Of a stretch of 64,000 nt of DNA, positions 53,850-63,075 are shown in pieces; position 1 is the stretch's first letter, and every line of letters starts with the position of its first letter. This DNA is from Saccharopolyspora shandongensis (GTDB lineage Bacteria > Actinomycetota > Actinomycetes > Mycobacteriales > Pseudonocardiaceae), in contig NZ_FNOK01000001.1 in the NCBI RefSeq assembly GCF_900106995.1, positions 310,001-374,000 on the forward strand, in the 5' to 3' direction. The position numbers and the translations under genes were made by a program. Below the pieces are notes generated by a model that was not told where the DNA came from, ran no database searches, and saw only the letters and a program-made list of their open reading frames with translations.

Positions 53850-54608
53850 CTACCTGGCCGCGGATACCGCCGCGTCGCACAGGGCGTGGGCCTCGTCCAC
53901 CGCCTCGACCAGCGTCTGCGCCGTCAGCCCGGCCACCACCCGGTCGACGTCGCGCAGGCCCGCCCTGGTCAGCAGGCGCTTCTCGTTGGTGACCCACTCG
54001 CCGCGGGCCGCGAGCACCCCGTGCGCCGCCTGGCAGGCGGCCTGCGCGATCAGGCCCGCCGTCTCCGCGAGCCGGCCGTGCGGCGCGTGGTTCGCCCGCG
54101 CGTAGGCCAGGCCCATCGACGCCTGCCCCCACCAGACCGCGGGCGCGGCCTCGCGGAGGGCGTCCGGGTATTCCGGCCGCGGCAGTTCGCCGTGCAGCAC
54201 CCGGTTGATGGCCATCTCGGCGACCACCAGGTAGCTGGGGATGCCCGCGAGGTGGAACATCAGCGGCTGCCACTCGAACCGGCCCGCCCGGGCCTCGGCG
54301 AGCTCGTGCTCCACGACGTCCAGGTCGCGGTAGTGGACGTCCACGTGGCGCCCCTCGATCTGCAGCCACGCGCCGCCGTTGAACACGCCGCCGCCCCACT
54401 CGCCCAGTTCGGAGACCTCGCCGGGCCACCCGACATCGCGGAGGTCCTGCGGTTCGAAGCGGCCGCGGTAGTAGATCGCGAAGTCCCAGTCGCTGTCGGC
54501 GCGATGGGTTCCCTGGGCGCGCGAGCCGCCGAGGCTCACCGCCTGGACCCCGGGCAACGCGGCCAGCCGATCCGCGACGCGGGCTTCGAATTCGGCATCT
54601 TCCAGCAC
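53850..54608 (-). CDS. Nucleotidyltransferase-domain protein (Pol beta fold)
   Basis: The 252-residue protein has the nucleotidyltransferase signature GGSRAQGTHRADSDWDFAIY (G-S near 28-29, D40 and D42 as metal ligands) and a third acidic residue in VDVHYRDLDVVEHEL. The C-terminal half is helical with SMGLAYARANHAPHGRLAET, like the substrate-binding helices of aminoglycoside-type and kanamycin-type transferases. The target could be a small molecule, a tRNA or a protein; nothing near it decides. It is not paired with a HEPN gene, so a toxin-antitoxin role is not supported. I chose GTG 54608 because AAGGAG precedes it. Confidence 0.82.
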   Translation of the reverse strand: MLEDAEFEARVADRLAALPGVQAVSLGGSRAQGTHRADSDWDFAIYYRGRFEPQDLRDVGWPGEVSELGEWGGGVFNGGAWLQIEGRHVDVHYRDLDVVEHELAEARAGRFEWQPLMFHLAGIPSYLVVAEMAINRVLHGELPRPEYPDALREAAPAVWWGQASMGLAYARANHAPHGRLAETAGLIAQAACQAAHGVLAARGEWVTNEKRLLTRAGLRDVDRVVAGLTAQTLVEAVDEAHALCDAAVSAAR

Positions 54609-54679
54609 GTGATCAGACTCCTTCGGCGATGCGACCAGCATCCGCGCGACGGGCCGTTCCCGCCCGTCGCGCGGCGAAT

Positions 54680-54706
54680 CCCGCCGGGCGCGGTTCGCCC
54701 GGCGGG
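54680..54706 (-). terminator. Terminator after ilvE
   Basis: CCCGCCGGGCG (54680-54690) and CGCCCGGCGGG (54696-54706) pair perfectly around CGGTT, 50 bases after the ilvE stop. Confidence 0.7.
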
Positions 54707-54756
54707 CCCTTCGTCCACCGTCAGGAGTCCATGCCTCGAAGGCTAGCGGAAGTCGA

Positions 54757-55668
54757 TCAACCGACGTAGGTCAGCCAGTGCCGGTAGCGCTCATCGGCGC
54801 CGGTCACCGCCGCCGTGAACGCATCGCGGATCTTGCCCGTCACCGGGCCGGGCTCGCCGATCTCGCGGTTGTCGACCGAGCGGACCGGGGTGACCTCCGC
54901 CGCGGTGCCGCAGAGGAACATCTCGTCGGCCGCGTAGAGATCCGAGCGGAGCAGGTTCTCGCGGCGCACGGTGAGGCCGAGGTCGGTGGCCAGCGCGGTG
55001 ACCGAATCCTGGGTGATGCCTTCCAACGCGCCCGCGCTCGACGGCGGCGTGTAGAGCACGTCGCCGCGCCGGACGAAGATGTTCTCGCCGGAGCACTCGC
55101 TGACGTAGCCGTCGGTGCTCAGCAGCACCGCTTCGTCGAACCCCGCATCGCGCGCCTCCAGCTTGGCCAGCGCGGAGTTCAGGTACGGGCCGGTGGCCTT
55201 GGCGGCGGTCGGCACCACGGAGGGATCGTTGCGCCGCCAGGAACTCGTCATGAGGCGCACGCCGCGGTCGGCCCCGTCGAGGTAGGCGCCCCACTCCCAG
55301 CTGGCGATCGACACGTGCACCGGCGCGCCGGTCGGGTCGACGCCCATCACGCCGTAGCCGAGGTGCGCCAGCTGGCGGACGTAGCAGGAGCGGTGCCCGT
55401 TGGCCCGCACCAGCTCCAGCGTCGCCGCGCGCAGCTCTTCCTTGCCGTGCGGCAACGTCATGCGCAGCATCTTGGCGCTGCGGAACAGCCGGTCGAGGTG
55501 CTCGTCGAGCCGCAACAGCGCCGGCCCGTCCGCCGTGGGGTACGCGCGGATGCCTTCGAACACGCCGGTGCCGTAGTGCAGCCCGTGGCTGAGCACGTGG
55601 ACCTGGGCCTCGCGCCACGGCACCCGCGCGCCGTCCATCCAGATGTATTCCGACTCCGTCAGCGCCAT
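54757..55668 (-). CDS. ilvE: Branched-chain amino acid aminotransferase (class IV)
   Basis: It is a fold-type IV PLP enzyme that transaminates Leu, Ile and Val. The 303 residues have EYIWMDGARVPWREAQVHVL at the N-terminus, HGLHYGTGVFEGIRAY, the PLP lysine in AAKATGPYLNSALAKLEA, GFDEAVLLSTDGYVSECSGE and FLCGTAAEVTPV. Length and blocks fit the bacterial BCAT group. ATG 55668 has AAGGGG six bases upstream, better than the ATG two codons earlier. It diverges from a MocR-type regulator across a cluster of CCACTT boxes, so its expression is probably tied to that regulator. Confidence 0.92.
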   Translation of the reverse strand: MALTESEYIWMDGARVPWREAQVHVLSHGLHYGTGVFEGIRAYPTADGPALLRLDEHLDRLFRSAKMLRMTLPHGKEELRAATLELVRANGHRSCYVRQLAHLGYGVMGVDPTGAPVHVSIASWEWGAYLDGADRGVRLMTSSWRRNDPSVVPTAAKATGPYLNSALAKLEARDAGFDEAVLLSTDGYVSECSGENIFVRRGDVLYTPPSSAGALEGITQDSVTALATDLGLTVRRENLLRSDLYAADEMFLCGTAAEVTPVRSVDNREIGEPGPVTGKIRDAFTAAVTGADERYRHWLTYVG

Positions 55669-55684
55669 CGCCATCCCCTTCACC

Positions 55685-55749
55685 AAAGTGGCATATCTCG
55701 CGATGTGGGACAGGCCACTTCGCGGCCACTTGGCACGCTATCAAGTGGC
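55685..55749. promoter_or_regulatory. Cluster of four GCCACTT boxes between ilvE and the MocR gene
   Basis: AAGTGGC occurs at 55686-55692 and 55743-55749, and its complement GCCACTT at 55714-55720 and 55725-55731, the middle pair one helical turn apart. The last two boxes form GCCACTTG...CAAGTGGC. MocR regulators are known to bind direct repeats of this style, so this is the likely operator of the divergon. Confidence 0.6.
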
Positions 55750-55780
55750 CAGTTCATCCACTAGTGATTAATCCGCCCTG

Positions 55781-57127
55781 GTGCAGAATGGCCGCATGTC
55801 GAGTGCCGATGTGGACCAATTCGCCGCGCTGATCCGCGACCGGCTCCGCCACGGGAACGGCCCGCTCAGCCGCCGGCTGGCGACCGCGCTGACCGACCTC
55901 GCGCGCACCGGCGCGCTCAGCCCGGGCACCCGCCTGCCGTCCGAGCGCGACCTCGCCCGGGTGCTGGAGTGCAGCCGAGGCGCGGTGGCCGCGGCCTTCA
56001 ACGCGCTGTTCGAGGAGGGGATCTGCGAGCGCAGGCACGGCAGCGGCACCTACCTGGCCGCCGCCGGGCGGGAGTCGGCGATGGGCCGGCTGCTGCGCCC
56101 CGGCGCGGTGTTCGCCGACCTGTCCACTTCGGTCGTTCCCGATCCGTCGCACCTGCGGGTGCCCAAGCTCGATCCCGCCGCGCTGCTGAGCACGCCGAGC
56201 CGGCACGGCTACGACCTGCCGGGCGAGCCGGGCCTGCGGGAACTCATCGGCGGCGAGCCGCTGATCACCGGCGGCGGGCAGCAGGGCATCGACCTCGCGA
56301 CCCGCTGCCTGGCCCGCCCCGGCGACGCCGTGCTGGTCGAAGACCCCACCTACACCGGCGCGCTGGCCGCGATCCAGAGCTGCGGGGCGCGGGCCGTCGC
56401 CGTGCCCACCGACCGGCGCGGCATGCTGCCCGACGCGTTCCGCGACGCGATCGCGCGGCACCGGCCCGCCTTCGCCTACGCGCAGGCGGTGCACAACCCG
56501 GCCGGCACGGTGGCCGACGCCGATCGCGTCGCGGAACTCTCCGGGATCGCCCGCGACGCCGCCCTGCCCGTTGTCGAGGACCGCACGCTCGCCGAGCTGG
56601 TGCACGAAGGCCCGCGGCCCGGCCGGTTCGCCGACGAGCACCCGCACGGCGTGGTCGAGGTCCACTCGCTGTCGAAGGTGCTGTGGGGCGGCCTGCGGGT
56701 CGGCTGGCTCGCCGCGCCGGAACCGCTGCTGGCGCAGCTGACCGAGCTCAAGCAGACCAGCGACCTGGCGACCAGCACGGTCGGGCAGCGGTTCGCGGCG
56801 GAACTGCTGCGGCACAACGACTTCGCGACCTGGCGAGCGGAACTGGCGCGCCGCCGCGACCACCTGGCCGCCGCCCTGCGCAGCCACCTTCCACAGTGGA
56901 CGTGGGAGCGGCCCGCGGGCGGCCTGTCGCTGTGGGTCCGGCTGCCCGGCACCGACACCGAACGCTTCGCCGAGCTCGCCCGGGACAACGGCGTGGCGGT
57001 GGCGCCCGGCTCGCTGTTCGCGGCCGACCGCGGCCACCGCGACCACCTGCGCCTCAGCTTCGCCCTCGGCCCGGAACTGCTCGACCAAGCCGTCGCGGCG
57101 CTCGCCCGGACCTGGGAACGGCCGTGA
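55781..57127 (+). CDS. MocR-type (GntR/aminotransferase) transcriptional regulator
   Basis: The protein of 448 residues (443 if ATG 55796 is used) joins a GntR winged helix (GTRLPSERDLARVLECSRGA and RRHGSGTYLA, about 45-90) to a fold-type I aminotransferase domain. The PLP lysine lies in VHSLSKVLWGGLRVGW near residue 299; QQGIDLATRCL and AYAQAVHNPAGTVAD also fit. MocR proteins sense PLP or amino-compounds. A -10-like GATTAAT lies about eight bases before the GTG at 55781 and no Shine-Dalgarno is seen, so the gene may be leaderless. It probably controls the divergent ilvE and itself. Confidence 0.9.
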   Translation: MQNGRMSSADVDQFAALIRDRLRHGNGPLSRRLATALTDLARTGALSPGTRLPSERDLARVLECSRGAVAAAFNALFEEGICERRHGSGTYLAAAGRESAMGRLLRPGAVFADLSTSVVPDPSHLRVPKLDPAALLSTPSRHGYDLPGEPGLRELIGGEPLITGGGQQGIDLATRCLARPGDAVLVEDPTYTGALAAIQSCGARAVAVPTDRRGMLPDAFRDAIARHRPAFAYAQAVHNPAGTVADADRVAELSGIARDAALPVVEDRTLAELVHEGPRPGRFADEHPHGVVEVHSLSKVLWGGLRVGWLAAPEPLLAQLTELKQTSDLATSTVGQRFAAELLRHNDFATWRAELARRRDHLAAALRSHLPQWTWERPAGGLSLWVRLPGTDTERFAELARDNGVAVAPGSLFAADRGHRDHLRLSFALGPELLDQAVAALARTWERP

Positions 57128-57149
57128 ACCAAGCCCGGCCGCCCCTGAG

Positions 57150-57193
57150 CCGTGCGTGTTTTGTGTCGTCATAGCAGCACAAAACACGCACGG
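57150..57193 (+). terminator. Terminator after the MocR gene
   Basis: Perfect 16-base arms CCGTGCGTGTTTTGTG / CACAAAACACGCACGG (57150-57165/57178-57193) enclose TCGTCATAGCAG. The loop is nearly the same as at 19.48 kb although the arms are unrelated. Confidence 0.8.
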
Positions 57194-57323
57194 GTACTGG
57201 CCCAGCCGTATCCGTCCACCCTGGAACGATGCCCGGGCGAGTGTGCTCCACACGGGACCGTCCGAGACAATTCACCGGCAGCCGTTGCACGACGCTGCGC
57301 ACCATCGATCGAGGAGAACGCAC

Positions 57324-57698
57324 GTGAACAAGGAAAAGCCGCAGGTCGCCAAGCCGACCGGCGCGCCGCCGGCGGACCTGGTGATCGAGGACATCGAGGT
57401 CGGCGAGGGCCCCGAGGCCAAGGCGGGCGACCAGGTCGCCGTGCACTACGTGGGCGTTTCGCACAGCACCGGCAAGGAGTTCGACGCCAGCTGGAACCGC
57501 GGCGCGCCGCTGGAGCTGCGGCTCGGCGCGGGCCAGGTCATCGCGGGCTGGGACAAGGGCCTGCAGGGCATGAAGGTCGGCGGCCGCCGCAAGCTCACCA
57601 TCCCGCCGCAGCTCGCCTACGGCGACCGCGGCGCGGGCGGCGTGATCAAGCCCGGCGAGACGCTGGTCTTCGTCTGCGACCTGGTCTCGGCCAGCTGA
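57324..57698 (+). CDS. FKBP-type peptidyl-prolyl cis-trans isomerase
   Basis: The 124-residue cytoplasmic single-domain FKBP contains VIEDIEVGEGPEAKAGDQVA, VHYVGVSHSTGKEFDASW, the active-site segment GAGQVIAGWDKGLQGMKVGG and RKLTIPPQLAYGDRGAGG, ending TLVFVCDLVS; the aromatic and hydrophobic pocket residues (Y, F, V, I, W, Y) are in place. No signal peptide is present. GTG 57324 follows GAGGAGAACG. It helps fold proline-containing chains; a specific client cannot be read from the context. The hairpin array starts 14 bases after its stop. Confidence 0.95.
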   Translation: MNKEKPQVAKPTGAPPADLVIEDIEVGEGPEAKAGDQVAVHYVGVSHSTGKEFDASWNRGAPLELRLGAGQVIAGWDKGLQGMKVGGRRKLTIPPQLAYGDRGAGGVIKPGETLVFVCDLVSAS

Positions 57699-57711
57699 CG
57701 CCCGAGGGCGC

Positions 57712-57925
57712 GGTGGCTTCCCGATTCTGCCTAAAATTGGGAAGCCACCGGCCCGCACCAAGCGTTCACGACTTTCCGATTTTGCCTAAAATTGGGAAAC
57801 TTCCGCACTCGCACCAGACGCTCGCGGCGCGTCCCGCTCCCCCAATTTTGCCTAAAATTGGAAAACTCTAGGCCCACCCCAGGCGGTCGTCGCGATTTCG
57901 GCGGTCCGATTTCGCCTGAAACCGG
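57712..57925 (+). repeat. Array of four degenerate hairpin repeats with invariant GCCT loop
   Basis: Four hairpins have loops GCCT at 57729-57732, 57784-57787, 57850-57853 and 57914-57917, spaced 55, 66 and 64 bases. Stems are versions of CCAATTTT/AAAATTGG; the third is perfect, the fourth has changed to CCGATTTC/GAAACCGG, keeping pairing at most positions, and the first extends to 17 pairs through GGTGGCTT/AAGCCACC with few mismatches. Spacers also share a degenerate CACCAGGCGGTC-like piece, so the whole 55-66-base unit is repeated. It occupies most of the 325 bases between the FKBP gene and the PH-domain gene. Confidence 0.8.
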
Positions 57926-57971
57926 GAAGGTTCCCCCTGCTGCCCAGGCGGTCTGCCTGCGGAAACGAAAG

Positions 57972-58006
57972 GGCGCCTCCGCCGGATTCGTCCGGTCGAA
58001 GGCGCC
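57972..58006 (-). terminator. Hairpin downstream of the PH-domain gene
   Basis: GGCGCCT (57972-57978) pairs with AGGCGCC (58000-58006), with CCG/CGG pairing possible inside. On the minus strand TTTCGTTT follows, so it can terminate the riboflavin unit. Confidence 0.5.
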
Positions 58007-58023
58007 ACCGCACCGCTCCGTGC

Positions 58024-60255
<2,232 letters not shown>

Positions 60256-60256
<1 letters not shown>

Positions 60257-60903
60257 CACCGCGCCTCCCTGCCGCCGCCATTGTCCCCCGAACGGGCCTG
60301 CGCACCATGGTCCAGGTGGTTCAGTTGCGCGGCGGCGAGCCGTTCCAGGTGCTTGGCCAGCACATCCACCTCGATGTTCACTTCGTCACCCGGCCCGCGG
60401 AAGCCCAGCGTGGTCAGCTCTTTCGTGGTGGGGATCAGCGCGATGCTGAACTCCCCGTCACCGGCGTCGACCACGGTCAGCGACACGCCGTCGACGGTGA
60501 TGGAGCCCTTCTCGACCAGGTAGCGGGACAGCCGCCGGGGCAGCTCGAAGCGGGTGAGCCCGTCGGCGTCGGTGCCGCGCAGCACCGCGGTGCCGTCGAC
60601 GTGGCCCTGCACGATGTGCCCGCCGAGCCGGTCACCGAGCGCCATCGCGCGCTCCAGGTTGACCCGGTCGCCGGCCGCGATGCCCTTCAGCGAGGAGCGG
60701 CGCAGCGTCTCGGCGACGACGTCGGTGGTGAACCGCCCGTCGCCCACCGTCACGACGGTCAGGCACACGCCGTTGACGGCGATCGAGTCGCCGTGCTTGG
60801 CGTCCCCGGTGACCACCGGCCCCGCGATGGTCAACCGGCTGCCGTCGGCCAACGACTCGACCGCCTCGATGGTGCCGAGCTCCTCGACGATCCCGGTGAA
60901 CAC
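60256..60903 (-). CDS. ribE: Riboflavin synthase, alpha chain
   Basis: It dismutates two lumazines into riboflavin and a recycled pyrimidine. The 215-residue protein has the two internal lumazine-binding repeats expected: [20 protein letters not shown] with [13 protein letters not shown], and [14 protein letters not shown] with [16 protein letters not shown] 60903 gives the invariant M-F-T-G-I-V-E start and has GAGGAGG upstream. Its stop overlaps the ribBA start. It lies 16 bases after ribD. Confidence 0.96.
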
Positions 60904-60919
60904 GTGCTGCCTCCTCGCA

Positions 60920-61963
60920 CTACCCGGCTTCGGCGCCCGGTCGGCCGCCCATCGGGACCGCGCTGATCCGGACGTCGGCGCCACTCATAGTCGTCTCTTC
61001 GACGGTCAACCGCCATGCTTCCGAGATGCTTCCCACTCCCGCCTCCCCGAGCGCGGCCGGACCCGCGCCCAGCAGCAGCGGCGCGACGTAGGCGAGCACG
61101 CGGTCCACGCACCCGGCGGCGATGAACGCGCCGGCCAGCCGCGGGCCACCTTCCAGCAGCACGTCGACGACGCCGCGGCCGGCGAGCGCGGCGAGCACCG
61201 CGGCCGGGTCGCCGCCGGGCAGCTGGATCGTTTCGGCCGCGTCGTCGAAGACCTTGGCGGCACGCGGGATCTCGCGGTCGCCGACGACTACCCGCAGCGG
61301 CTGCCGGGCCAGCAGCGCGCCGTCCGCCGCGCGGGCGGTGAGCTGCGGGTCGTCGGCGAGGACCGTGCCGGTGCCCGCGATGATCGCGTCCACCTGCGCG
61401 CGGAACCGGTGCACCTCGGCGCGGGATTCCGCGGAGCTGATCCACTTGCTGGTGCCGTCGGCGGCGGCCGAACGACCGTCCAACGTGGCCGCGTACTTCC
61501 AGGTGACGTGCGGGCGACCGGTTCGCGTGAAGTGCAGCCAGGCCCGCAGCGGGCCCCTTTCCACCGCGTCGACCATAAATCCACTGTGGACATCGATGCC
61601 CGCGGCGCGCAGCACGCCGGCGCCACCGGCGGCCTGCGGGTTGGGATCGGAGGCCGCGTGCACCACGCGCGCGACCCCGGCCGACCGCAGGGCATCCGTG
61701 CAGGGCGGCGTCCGGCCGGTGTGCGAGCACGGTTCCAGCGTCACCACGGCGGTGCCGCCCCTGGCCCGCTCCCCCGCCGCGCGGAGCGCGACGACTTCCG
61801 CGTGCGGACCGCCCGGCGGCTGCGTCGCGCCGACGCCGACGACCTCGCCGTCAGCGGCCAGCACCACGCAACCCACGGGCGGGTTGGGGCTGGTGGTGCC
61901 GCGCACCTGCTCGCTCGCGGCGATCGCGGCGAGCATCGCCTGCTCCTCGACACGACCGACCAT
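60920..61963 (-). CDS. ribD: Bifunctional pyrimidine deaminase / reductase RibD
   Basis: It performs the second and third steps of riboflavin synthesis. The 347-residue protein has an N-terminal deaminase with zinc motifs PHAEVVALRAAG and LEPCSHTGRTPPCTDAL (H, C, C), and a C-terminal reductase with YAATLDGRSAAADGTSKWIS, VDAIIAGTGTVLADDPQLT and VLLEGGPRLAGAFI. The ATG at 61963 follows GGAGGGAACCG. No FMN riboswitch is visible in the 294 bases upstream; that gap instead holds a repeat copy. The gene begins the ribD-ribE-ribBA-ribH-PH unit. Confidence 0.96.
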   Translation of the reverse strand: MVGRVEEQAMLAAIAASEQVRGTTSPNPPVGCVVLAADGEVVGVGATQPPGGPHAEVVALRAAGERARGGTAVVTLEPCSHTGRTPPCTDALRSAGVARVVHAASDPNPQAAGGAGVLRAAGIDVHSGFMVDAVERGPLRAWLHFTRTGRPHVTWKYAATLDGRSAAADGTSKWISSAESRAEVHRFRAQVDAIIAGTGTVLADDPQLTARAADGALLARQPLRVVVGDREIPRAAKVFDDAAETIQLPGGDPAAVLAALAGRGVVDVLLEGGPRLAGAFIAAGCVDRVLAYVAPLLLGAGPAALGEAGVGSISEAWRLTVEETTMSGADVRISAVPMGGRPGAEAG

Positions 61964-62055
61964 CGGTTCCCTCCGCTCCTGCGAGCCGACCTTCACCACA
62001 GCCCGACGAACCCACGTTTCACCGGCCAGGTGCCGCGAACAAGTTGTAGGCCTGT

Positions 62056-62252
62056 GGAGAGCCGTTTTTGTCTGTGAAGCGGCGAAGCCGCTTAGCCCAC
62101 CCCCGCCGCTTGCACCGCCGCGGGTTCTCAGGGGTCTTCTCGCGAGGACAGCCCCGACGTGGTGAATTGGGCATTCATGATGTCGGGGATCCCACAGCGA
62201 GAAGGCGCCTGAGGTTCCGCCACCCACACCGCCACGCAGGATGAGCCTGGTA
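62056..62252 (+). repeat. Diverged copy of the dispersed hairpin element (copy 7)
   Basis: All parts are present in order but with changed stems: hairpin I is AAGCGGC/GCCGCTT around GAA (62077-62093), then CCGCCGCGGGTTCTCAGG. Hairpin II has outer stem CTTCTCG/CGAGAAG (62136-62142/62198-62204) and inner stem CCCCGAC/GTCGGGG (62152-62158/62182-62188), then the conserved tail. Single-stranded blocks (GCGAGGACAGCC, GATCCCACAG) keep their sequence while paired bases differ from copies 4 and 5. It lies between rpe and ribD. Confidence 0.75.
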
Positions 62253-62257
62253 TCAAT

Positions 62258-62953
62258 TCACTGCCGGGCGTGGGCGAAGTTCGGGGCGGCCTTGGCGCGC
62301 AGGGCCTCGATGGCCTTCGCCGGGTCGGCGGCGTTGTAGACCGCCGAGCCCGCCACGAAGCAGTCGACGCCGGCTTCCGCGGCCTGCTCGATGGTGTCCG
62401 CGTTGATGCCGCCGTCGATCTCCACCACCAGGTTCAGGTGCCCCGTGTCGACCAGCTCGCGGGCCTTGCGGGCCTTGTCCAGCACGTCGGCGATGAAGCT
62501 CTGGCCGCCGAAGCCCGGCTCCACGGACATCACCAGCAGCGTGTCGTAGTGCTTGAGGACCTCGACGTACGGGTCCAGCGGGGTGTTCGGCTTGATCGAC
62601 AGGCCCGCCTTCGCCCCGGCCGCGCGCAGGTCCTTGGCGATCGCGATCGGGTCCTTGGCCGCCTCCACGTGCACCGTGACGTTGTAGGCGCCGGCCTCGG
62701 CGTAGCCGATGGCCCAGCGGTCCGGGTCCTCGATCATCAGGTGGCAGTCGATCGGGATGTCGGTCGCCTTCAGCAGCGACTCGACCACCGGCAGCCCCAG
62801 GGTCAGGTTGGGCACGAAGTGCGCGTCCATCACGTCCACGTGCAGCCAGTCGGCGCGCACGCCGGGCGCGCCGTTCACGGCGGCCATCTCGTCGGCGAGG
62901 CGGGCGAAATCGGCGGACAGGATGGAGGGCGCGATCATCGGCTGGTTCGACAC
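62258..62953 (-). CDS. rpe: Ribulose-phosphate 3-epimerase
   Basis: It interconverts ribulose 5-phosphate and xylulose 5-phosphate. The 231-residue TIM barrel has [37 protein letters not shown] with the metal-binding H-x-D-x-[24 protein letters not shown] and [21 protein letters not shown] chose GTG 62953: TACACT (complement of 62961-62966) lies seven bases upstream and no Shine-Dalgarno is seen, suggesting a leaderless transcript. ATG 62938 is an alternative. It supplies the non-oxidative pathway and lies near the riboflavin genes, which draw on the same ribulose 5-phosphate. Confidence 0.96.
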   Translation of the reverse strand: MSNQPMIAPSILSADFARLADEMAAVNGAPGVRADWLHVDVMDAHFVPNLTLGLPVVESLLKATDIPIDCHLMIEDPDRWAIGYAEAGAYNVTVHVEAAKDPIAIAKDLRAAGAKAGLSIKPNTPLDPYVEVLKHYDTLLVMSVEPGFGGQSFIADVLDKARKARELVDTGHLNLVVEIDGGINADTIEQAAEAGVDCFVAGSAVYNAADPAKAIEALRAKAAPNFAHARQ

Positions 62954-62960
62954 ATGCGGG

Positions 62961-62966
62961 AGTGTA
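62961..62966 (-). promoter_or_regulatory. Putative -10 element of rpe
   Basis: On the minus strand TACACT fits the TAnnnT consensus and lies seven bases before the GTG start, with no ribosome-binding sequence between. No convincing -35 is seen. Confidence 0.4.
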
Positions 62967-63030
62967 AATGCCTGGTGCGGCGGGCCGCGCAAGCGCCCTT
63001 GCGCTCCCGCCACTCACCCGATCGGCGGAG

Positions 63031-63072
63031 CCGCTGGAGGGCACCCGTCCCACGGCCGGTGCCCTCCAGCGG
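63031..63072 (-). terminator. Terminator after the permease gene
   Basis: Perfect 15-base arms CCGCTGGAGGGCACC / GGTGCCCTCCAGCGG (63031-63045/63058-63072) enclose a 12-base loop, three bases after the permease stop. Confidence 0.8.
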
Positions 63073-63075
63073 TGC

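Noticed and set aside
53850..54608. Nucleotidyltransferase as a MNT/HEPN toxin-antitoxin pair
   Set aside because: There is no adjacent HEPN gene, and the protein is larger than MNT antitoxins, with a helical substrate-type C-terminal half.
57731..57935. Repeated FPNFRQN-like peptides encoded over the hairpin array
   Set aside because: They are the translation of the AT-rich hairpin in one frame; other frames give equally repetitive peptides and the frame is not kept across all units.
61964..62257. Possible FMN riboswitch upstream of ribD
   Set aside because: A GGTGAAA-like piece occurs on the minus strand, but the conserved paired core of the RFN element is absent; the space is occupied by a copy of the dispersed element.
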